A stretch of 64,000 nucleotides of DNA from Brachypodium distachyon (taxonomy: Eukaryota > Streptophyta > Magnoliopsida > Poales > Poaceae). The notes under the pieces were generated by a model, which saw only the letters and a list, made by a program, of their open reading frames with translations, did not search any database and was not told the origin of the DNA. The position numbers and the translations under genes were made by a program. Shown here piece after piece: positions 57,261-64,000 of the stretch. Where the stretch lies: assembly GCF_000005505.3 (NCBI RefSeq), contig NC_016131.3, positions 28,697,001 through 28,761,000 of the forward strand, read 5' to 3'. Position 1 is the stretch's first letter. Every line of letters begins with the position of its first letter.

Positions 57261-57672
57261 CCTCTGACGATGTGATCATAGGCTCCATGGCCGAGACCTG
57301 TGCGTGTGAGGCCTTCACGAGCACGAAGGCCATGACGATGCGTGAACCCGTAGGAGCTTGAGAAAAGCAAAGGCATGCAACAATAGCGAGATGAGGGCAT
57401 ATACAAGGACAGAGTGGTGTTGGGCCACTGTCAAGGAAATGTTTTGCTCTTTTTTCCATGTTATAATCAGACCAAGAGCAAAGCGCGCGAATCTTGTACA
57501 GTTTACCAATGTGATACACTTAACTGTATATCGACTGAGCATATATAAGTATGTATGCATCATTTATGTCTGTCCAAGTACTCTTCTGCCTCAGTTCAGC
57601 TCAATTAATCGGTGCAACAACCTCCTCATCAAAGAAGCTCTTAATTGCATTAGTTGCAGAATGGAGGTTGGC

Positions 57673-57679
57673 TATATAA
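57673..57679 (+). promoter_or_regulatory. TATA box of locus G
   Basis: CTATATAACACGCC context, 119 bp before target site G, preceded by CAACAACCTCCTCATCAA and TTAATTGCATTAGTTGCAGA. Confidence 0.65.
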
Positions 57680-57702
57680 CACGCCCCTAACCATGCTGAA
57701 TC

Positions 57703-58080
57703 TGTAGGCTAAAAGATCAAAGGAAACAAAGTTGCAAAGGCAAGCTTAGGAGTGAGAGCGGTCCAGACTGCAAAGTGCACGTGTGTAGACATGGGAGTGA
57801 GAGATATCAGTAAAATGTTGGCAACTTGTAGTGGTCCTCTTTGAGGTCTTTTAATAAGATCTTGTTTGGGGTCGAGTTTTCTGAGAACAACTGGAGTTGA
57901 AAAGATTCGCGAAGCTGCGGTAGCTGGATAGCTAAAGCCTGGACAACAATTGTGCCGCACCCTACTTTTAATATGGCTGAGGGGTAACTGGTGCTGAATG
58001 TTCTGTGTCGAGCATGATGATTATGGCTGATCAATCGATACAGAGGTTCGGGGTACTCCCTCTTTTTTGAAAAAAATGCC
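57703..58080 (+). ncRNA. Putative 21-PHAS locus G (subfamily 2), sister of F
   Basis: Leader almost identical to F (CCATGCTGAATCTGTAGGCT, ACAAAGTTGCAAAGGCAAGC), target site 57792-57813, then AAAATGTTGGCAACTTGTAG. Homology to F fades soon after the site, as is usual for PHAS paralogues, which conserve the promoter and trigger site but not the body. No coding. Confidence 0.5.
57792..57813 (+). promoter_or_regulatory. miR2118-like target site G (most diverged)
   Basis: It begins TGGGAGTGAGAGA and ends TATCAGTAA, about 16 of 22 positions. The central GGGAGG is changed to GAGAGA, which may abolish slicing. Predicted cut, if any, 57803/57804. Confidence 0.35.
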
Positions 58081-59073
58081 AAGTATGATGATTAATTATT
58101 GGCTTAACATGGTTTATCTTTTTCTGGACAATTGCATGTACAGTACTTTTCTATAAGCCAAATAATAATAATAAATATTCTTAATGGTCAAGAGCAAAAT
58201 GGTTGTCGAAAAATGAATTAGTGCAATCTTGGATTTCATATATGTAACAAAGGTTATCTATTGATTTGTAGTGGCATTAGACATTTATCGCAAATAAGAT
58301 ACATACATTGCAAAAAGTACAGTTCCATAAAGCAACCTCACCATCAGCCTCTAGTTCTTTTTGAAGCAACCATCAGCCTCTAGTTGGAAATATAGTCCAA
58401 AATATGAATTAGTCTTGCATATAACTTAGCTTCTAAATACAGACAGGCCTGTGGCTAGCATTATCACTAAGCAGCGCTATATCACTACAAAATCTACAGG
58501 GAGAGGATTCTCGCGCTCCACGTATTTATTTTTCTTTTTCGGCGTCCAGCGGTAACTTTTTTGGGCCGGCCCACTGTCAGTGTGAGTGGCCGCTGGTCGC
58601 ACAGGTGTCTGCATCTGGTTCTAAAAAAAAAGGTGTCTGCATCTCAAGCTTCCGATGATCTCTCGGTGCTCCGCCGCCTTTTGTCCGTCGCCGGCGTCTG
58701 GGGGTTGCTGACTCACACCTCCTTCGTGACCTTGCCACCCTCTGGAGCTGCCGCGTGGCGAGTCGTTTCCTGGTGCACCTCTGTCTTCACTGTCTTAGCC
58801 CGGCCTCATTAGTTCCCTCCTGCAATTACCTCCCCCCGCCCCCAATCATCTCTCCTCCTGTACATTTGTTGTCTCGCGCCTCTTTTGGCTCAATAAAGTT
58901 GCGAATTGATTCTGGTAGTTTTTTTTCCCCACCTTTGACGTTTCAAACAAAAAAAAAACTTGGGGAATTGACACTGAAGCCTGTGCTGAAGAATGCTAAG
59001 AGGGAACCGAAGCAAATCATCAGGAGAAGGAAGTTTGTCTTGTACCTGAACAATAGCTACCAGGATTTCAAGT
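58081..59073. other. Intergenic, no gene recognised
   Basis: AT-rich then GC-rich DNA. A duplicated phrase GGTGTCTGCATCT occurs at about 58606 and 58632 around an A run. No domain-bearing frame. Confidence 0.4.
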
Positions 59074-60018
59074 AAATTTCAAGAAAACACAGATTTTGGG
59101 GCTAGGTTTTGGGGTTAGGATTTCACAGGGGCACAAGTTTTGTGCTTTGTAACAGAAAACCACAAGTTATGAGTCTAATTGTTTCAGAAAACCCAAATGA
59201 CCCGGTTTTGTCAATTTGACAGCAAATCCGACAGGGGCGGCCCACAACTCAGACGCCATGTCAGACGAAATCTTTTTTTCCCAGCCCTTCATCCAAGTCT
59301 ATATTTGCACCCAACAACAAATACATTTTCCCCGGAAAAAAAACAGCAAATAGCATTAAAAAAACAGAAAATTACCTGGCTGCCTCGGTGCCTCCGTACC
59401 CGCGCGCGGCCGCGCCTCAACCACCGCTCCTCGCTGGATGCCGCTGCCGCCGCGGGCCGCCGCCGCTCCCCGCTCCCCGTGGGCCACCGTTCTATTGCGG
59501 GCCGCCGCCGCCGCTCCCCACGGGCCACCGTTCTGCTGCGGGCCACCGTCCTGCTGCGCGCCGCCGCCGCCCTCGCCGCCGCTCTGCTGCCCTGCCCTCG
59601 CCGCCGCTCTGCTGCTCTACCGCCGCGGCTCTACCCTCGCCGACCACCGCCGCGGCTCCGCCCTCGCCGCCGCTCTGTTTCGGGGTTCGGGGTTCGCTGG
59701 ACAGGGAGATCAGGTGGTTGGCCGGAGTCAGTGAAGATGAAGGTGGCTCCCGGAGTCGGTGAAGACGAGGATGGACAGAGGTGGTAGAAGGGGATAGGGA
59801 GAGGGTCGTGAATACAGAGGAAGAGGGGGGGCTACGTGAATAAAGAGAGTGTCTGAGATGTGGGCCGCCCTTGGCGGATTCGCTATCAAATTGACAAAAC
59901 CGGGTCATTTAGGTTTTCTGAAACAATTAGGCTCATAACTTGTGGTTTTCTATTGCAAAGCACAAAACTTGTGCCCTCATGAAACCCTAGCCCCAAAACC
60001 TATGGTTTCTTGAAATTT
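59074..60018. mobile_element. Mutator-like foldback element, ~945 bp
   Basis: Long inverted arms (59074-59254 and 59850-60018) share, inverted, AAATTTCAAGAAA, TTTTGGGGCTAGG, GCACAAGTTTTGTGCTTTG, AACCACAAGTTATGAG and CCCGGTTTTGTCAATTTGA. The interior (59290-59820) is CCGCCG-rich and gives overlapping low-complexity frames on both strands, so it could be captured genic DNA but nothing is recognisable. No target duplication verified. Confidence 0.75.
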
Positions 60019-60137
60019 TCATACTCGGCTTTCTTCGGTGGATCAAACTATGGAACCTCCTTCCGACATGTTCGCTAGCTCTAGCCCACTCGTTTTGCAC
60101 TTGGAAATCCAGAATTCCACATACGCAGACAAGCTCA

Positions 60138-60330
60138 TCTTTTTTTCATGGAACCTTCATAATAGCCTCTTGGAATATTTGGAAGCAGAGGAATGCGAAG
60201 ATCTTCGATAACATCAACCCTAGTCCAGCATCTTGTTCTTTTCTCTTCAAAGGAGATTTTTCTTCTTTCCTTCAGAATGAAAGAGGAGCTTGCGGCCCCT
60301 CCAAGGAATCTGGCTTGACCAGCCTGTTTA
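60138..60330 (+). pseudogene. LINE ORF2 C-terminal fragment
   Basis: The plus frame reads IIASWNIWKQRNAKIFDNIN, then SLFRLYA after a gap. The W-IWK-RN--IF block is the standard segment between zf-RVT and RNase H in plant L1 elements. Too short to delimit the element. Confidence 0.5.
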
Positions 60331-60849
60331 GACTCTATGCCACCATCCTTGGATCCTGTCATGCTGTTGTTGTTTCAGTTATCTATCTTATTCTCCATTG
60401 TAGTCTCCAAATTAAGACAGGCAGCCTTCTTCGCCACCTGGCATGTTTCTTGCCTCTGGGCATTGCTAATTGTTCTGTTGGTGGAACTCGCCTCACGCTT
60501 GTGTGCTTCTCAATGCATTTACAGCTGCTTTTCTCGGTGTTTAAATGGATAAATAACCTTTTTCCTTTCTTTCCTGGAACATTTGGGGCTTGAATGAATA
60601 AGTCAGACACATACCAATTAATGTGAAGTTGAACAACGCTTCTAGCTTAGTACACTACCAAAACTGACAAGAAATCGCATGCATTGAAGGCGCGGCGATA
60701 TTCAGATCAAATCGAATCATGTGTGTGTGTTATTGTGGAGTATGTATATATATACGCACATGCATATGCATACACCAGTGGGGAGAGTCATGGTTATGCA
60801 ATGCCTGAATGCATGCCCGATCCACTACTCTGCTTCAAAGCAAGCAATC

Positions 60850-61200
60850 TACTCTGTACATTGTGCGCTTCCATACAGCTAGTGCCATCGCCCGGACACC
60901 TCATCATAATCATCAATCTTGAGTCCCAACCAGTTACACCTGTTCTCTAGCTCTTCCAGCGCCACTAACTTGCTAAGGATGGAGATGTTAGATTGATTGC
61001 ATATAGCCATATAGGCATGGGAGGTACCGGAAAATGTTGGCCATCTGCGGTCAAATGATCTACCTCACAGACTGGAAAGATGAGCTGAACAGAGTGCATT
61101 TGTGGTGGTACAAAAGTCCAGCGAGGCTTGAAAGAGGATTCAGAAGAGGTGTACGTCAATAAATCACCGTTAATTAGGTTTATCGGTGGTTTGTTGCTAG
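60850..61200 (+). ncRNA. Putative 21-PHAS locus H (subfamily 1)
   Basis: Upstream blocks shared with A and C (GCATGCATTGAAGGCG near 60677, TCCACTACTCTGCTTC near 60821, CCAGTTACACCTGTTCTCTA near 60930). Target site 61012-61033, then ATGTTGGCC, and the downstream block GGCTTGAAAGAGGATTCAGA with GTCAATAAATCAC at 61156. No coding. Ends approximate. Confidence 0.6.
61012..61033 (+). promoter_or_regulatory. miR2118-like target site H
   Basis: It begins TAGGCATGGGAGG and ends TACCGGAAA, about 19 of 22 positions matching the miR2118 complement. Predicted cut 61023/61024. Confidence 0.65.
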
Positions 61201-61509
61201 TATGTTTAATTTATGAGATGTGACCTTTCTTTAAATGTTGTACCGATCAAGGCAGCAAAGTTGCAAAAACGAGAGCAGCGTTTTTACTCCCGAGCACTCT
61301 GCTCCGGAAATCAGGTCCGTCCGTGAACCAGCCTCAGACCGTTTGATTGTCCCAGCGTTGAGAAGAGGAAACGGAGGAAGACATCCCCGTTAGATTCGTA
61401 CTGTTTGAATCACTGTTCCTTGTGAAAAGACTTGTACTACTAATCTGATAATTGTTCTAGCCGATGCATCTTATAATTCCAACCGGATCTGAATCTATTC
61501 TCTCTCTGC

Positions 61510-61900
61510 ATATGTAGAACATGTGTTTTCTCTCCATATATATATATATATATATATCCATCCTCTATATGTTTTCTCTCTCTATCCTTTTTTCATTCTC
61601 TATCAAGAATATGTGTTTTATCTCTCTCTATATTTATATATCCATTCTCGCTCAAAAAATATGTGTTTTCTTTCTTTCTTCGATTTTTTTCTCTCTATAC
61701 ATATCAATGCTCTTTCGAGAGTTTGTAAATATTTGCTTTTATGTTTAATAAAATTGCAGTAGATCATTGATCTATTGTTTCCCTCAAAAACAATCTCGCT
61801 CAAGAATATGTGTTTTCTCTCTATATTCGATTTTGTTTTTCTCTATCTCTCTCTATACATACATTCTCTTTTAAAAATATGTGTTTTTTCTTTTCATATA
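61510..61900. repeat. Low-complexity TA and TCTC tract
   Basis: A run of TATATA at about 61538-61557 is followed by degenerate reiterations of ATATGTGTTTTCTCTCTCTA at about 50-100 bp spacing. Open frames here are compositional. Confidence 0.75.
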
Positions 61901-61907
61901 TATACTA

Positions 61908-61978
61908 TTTCCGTCCCGAAATAAAGGACGTGAATTTGTATAGATTCTTTTGCAAATCCACTTCACTTATTTCGGAGG
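61908..61978. mobile_element. Degenerate Stowaway MITE
   Basis: ATTTCCGTCCCGAAATAAAG at the left and CACTTATTTCGGAGGGG at the right, short and eroded. Confidence 0.5.
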
Positions 61979-62899
61979 GGCATATTCACATAGATCAACA
62001 ACACATACAGCTCGTCGTGCACCATGAGACACAGACTGAAGATTAACTAGCAGTACGTACTCCACTGCTCGTCCAGTCCAGCAAGCTAGCATATAATGCA
62101 ATTGTGATCCAGTCCAGCAAGCTACGGTACTCAACTGCTAGGTCGTACAGTCCAACAGTACATGCAAGTTGGGGAGAAATAGTGCCTGCTGTCCCTTCCT
62201 TCGTGTGATTTAGAGATCCACGTATCCCCTGCACTTTCCATTTAAACACTGAGCTTCGCCGTTTGTGCGCTGTGAGTTGATCGACGGCTCCAGATCAGTG
62301 GAGCAAGACGCTCGGGAGCAGTTGAGACTTTCCCCAAGCACTAGTGCAACTGTATGACAGAGGCTCAACAAAGCCTCTCAAACAACTGTCCTGTAATGGG
62401 GGTGGCTTACCCCTTAATTTGCAGGTCGAGTTTTTTTTAACTGTCCTGTAATGGGTGGTTTGTGTGAAATATTGATGTCGGTGACTTCTTCTTTGTAGTG
62501 TTTAACTGTCGGTTTCAATTTAGCTAATTAAGTCTCTGAATTTACGATGATAGAATCTACAGTTTGGTGCGTGTAATTTACTCTGCTGTTTGGTTGGTTG
62601 TATTGATCATATAGAATAATTTATTTGGTTGTAATATACTTTCCCCTTGTAATTTGGCTATCCCCGCTAGTCCATGAAATAATTTGCATCAAGTTTCACT
62701 GAATCAACTGATAAGTAAATATAAGTTGTTTGGACCAAGGTCTGAGACGAAGCGGACATGGCGGAGGGCCGTCACTAACGACTGAAATGCTATGGTAGTC
62801 ACTAACGATGGGACCCTTGGCACGACGCGGAATAACCTCTTTACTAACTTTTAACACCATAAAGATCTTGATGGCATTAGTTGCTGAGGTTTAGGTCGC

Positions 62900-62909
62900 T
62901 ATATATATG
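62900..62909 (+). promoter_or_regulatory. TATA box of locus I
   Basis: TATATATATG preceded by AGGTTTAGGTCGC, 118 bp before target site I, in the subfamily 2 promoter context (GATGGCATTAGTTGCTGAGG upstream). Confidence 0.6.
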
Positions 62910-62929
62910 ACACACCTTGGCACGCCGGA

Positions 62930-63410
62930 TCCATAGGCAAAGAAAGAAAAGATCAAGGCAGCTAGCAAAGTTGCGAAGATGAGCAGATGGTGAGAGCTCT
63001 TGTGCACAGCGTTAGGATGGGACTGAGAGGTATCAGAAAAATGTTGGCCACTCACTACCACATGCCAGCTAACACTATGAATATGGTCTCTAATTGGATT
63101 TCCCCTCTTCCGGCTGGTCAACGTAACCTGGTCCTATGTGGAGGGGCTGCAGTGCCGTGCTGCTTGTGGAAAGTTTGACATGGAACTTCGTTTCGAAGTA
63201 GATATCCAGATGATCCTGCTTCTCTTATTTTTCAACCTTGGCATTGCATCAATGCTAGGACGACTTTGGCGCGAGAAACTCGCCGAAGGCTGCTTGAAGC
63301 CGGACTAGAAGCTCAAGATGGTGATTGCTGGAGCATACTACTATATGTCAGGCAGCTTGGGTGGGCACTGATGGGCAGAAAGCTAGGGAACTGAGGCTAT
63401 GGCTGATCTT
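62930..63410 (+). ncRNA. Putative 21-PHAS locus I (subfamily 2)
   Basis: TATA, leader with CCGGATCCATAGGCAAAGAA and AGCAAAGTTGCGAAGATGAG, target site 63018-63039, then AAATGTTGGCCACTC. Same order and spacing as B, D, F and G. Right end unknown; no coding domain. Confidence 0.5.
63018..63039 (+). promoter_or_regulatory. miR2118-like target site I
   Basis: It begins TGGGACTGAGAGG and ends TATCAGAAA, about 17 of 22 positions. Predicted cut 63029/63030. Confidence 0.45.
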
Positions 63411-64000
63411 CCTCAATTCTGCTCTTGTTTCCCACGGGCAGCGACCTGGCTTTATTACCCTTCTCAGAGTTACTACCTGCTATTTTGTGTATAGCTAGCC
63501 CATTTCTCCTCCAGCAGCACCGCTCTGCCGCTCCGATCGAGCGATGGCTTCGTCAGCTCCTCCAGTGCCGCGGACGATCACGGCGCGATTGTCTCGTCCA
63601 CTCCGCCGGCGTGCGGCTGCGACTGGGTTACGTCAAGGAAAACATCATGATGGTTTTGTCTTCTTCTTTTTTGTTGCAAACCAAGATCGAGTTCAGAATG
63701 GAAAAAAAGACCAAACTACCGTAGGATCAAGGTACCCCATTGGTTTTTTGACTCATTATTAAGTGGTATTAACGATGTAGTACCAGATTCACTGGATCGA
63801 AACAAATGAATGGTCCGTGTTAAATCTGGGTACCGTAAAAGAGCTCGAGAACAAAGCTAGAACTTCTTACGTGTAAGTAGGAACATAAGTAATAATATTT
63901 TCATGCATGATCTATGCAATTTGCAATTATTTCTAGCATTTTTTGTGTGAACTTTGTGTTCATGATCTATGTAACTAAGTTTTTATTTAGTGATCTAATT
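63411..64000. other. Window end, no gene recognised
   Basis: A short plus frame from 63544 (MASSAPPVPRTITARLSRPL) has an Arg/Ala-rich bias but no domain or splice support. The rest is AT-rich. Confidence 0.35.

Noticed and set aside
56653..57267. 204-codon plus frame in locus F as a protein gene
   Set aside because: It starts just after the target site, has no recognisable domain, no splice or codon-bias support, and its paralogue G does not keep the frame.
59179..59908. Pro/Arg-rich frames in the foldback element
   Set aside because: CCGCCG repeats open all frames on both strands; no recognisable protein.
43340..63050. Interpretation of the nine GGGAGG-core motifs as MIR2118 precursor genes
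   Set aside because: A precursor needs a second arm carrying the mature sequence. No site has a downstream or upstream complement long enough; locus F has only TTGCCAA and a few bases, E only a short stem. Target sites explain the data better.
63544..63762. Possible first exon of a new gene at the right edge
   Set aside because: Arg/Ala-rich with no domain and no confirmed donor before the window ends; cannot be supported.

Overview
This is nuclear DNA from a monocot, almost certainly a grass of the Pooideae (wheat, barley, Brachypodium or oat side). The evidence is GT-AG and GC-AG introns, GC-rich first exons, many Stowaway MITEs with CTCCCTCC ends and TA target sites, CACTA, hAT and Mutator-like elements, L1-type LINE tails, Ty1/copia and Athila-like Ty3/gypsy fragments, and grass-type gene families. 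I cannot name the species. No rRNA, tRNA, CRISPR or prokaryotic feature is visible.

0-10.5 kb: the last two exons of a DUF3615-type gene (108-486), then a transposon graveyard. Its clearest element is a CACTA transposon (4136-6441, target duplication ACG) with an internally deleted hAT element nested inside it (4708-5650, target duplication GACCGACC). Copia and LINE remnants and foldback repeats make up most of the rest.

10.9-37.6 kb is the protein-coding part. It holds five genes whose exon phases I worked through by hand: a SURP+CID splicing-factor-like protein (15885-11236, minus), a CCCH zinc-finger protein with ten coding exons (25893-20420, minus), HSA32, a heat-tolerance protein of the phosphosulfolactate synthase fold (30881-29019, minus), an NADP-dependent DFR/ANR/CCR-like reductase (33266-31628, minus) and an intronless TPR-PB1 co-chaperone-like protein (35300-37645, plus). 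Introns and promoters carry MITEs, tandem duplications and a LINE with a clear 16-bp target duplication.

37.6-43 kb has no recognisable gene. From 43 to 63.2 kb conventional coding signal nearly vanishes, but one pattern recurs. Nine plus-strand sites (A-I) match the reverse complement of the 22-nt microRNA miR2118, usually followed at once by AAAATGTTGG. Five have a TATA box about 120 bp upstream (151 bp where a 35-bp duplication intervenes). No hairpin partner is present, so I read them as miR2118 target sites in a tandem cluster of non-coding 21-PHAS loci, the precursors of grass reproductive phasiRNAs, and not as MIR2118 genes. Two promoter subfamilies are visible (A, C, E, H and B, D, F, G, I). 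The cluster has been remodelled by tandem duplication (F/G), a LINE inside locus E, Stowaway insertions, a local inversion and an Athila-like fragment. A small two-exon gene for a secreted Cys/Gly-rich peptide (52788-52384, minus) lies inside it.

The protein genes look like independent housekeeping or stress genes. The functional unit of the right-hand third is the putative PHAS cluster. It would act with miR2118, RDR6, a DCL4-class Dicer and an anther Argonaute encoded elsewhere.
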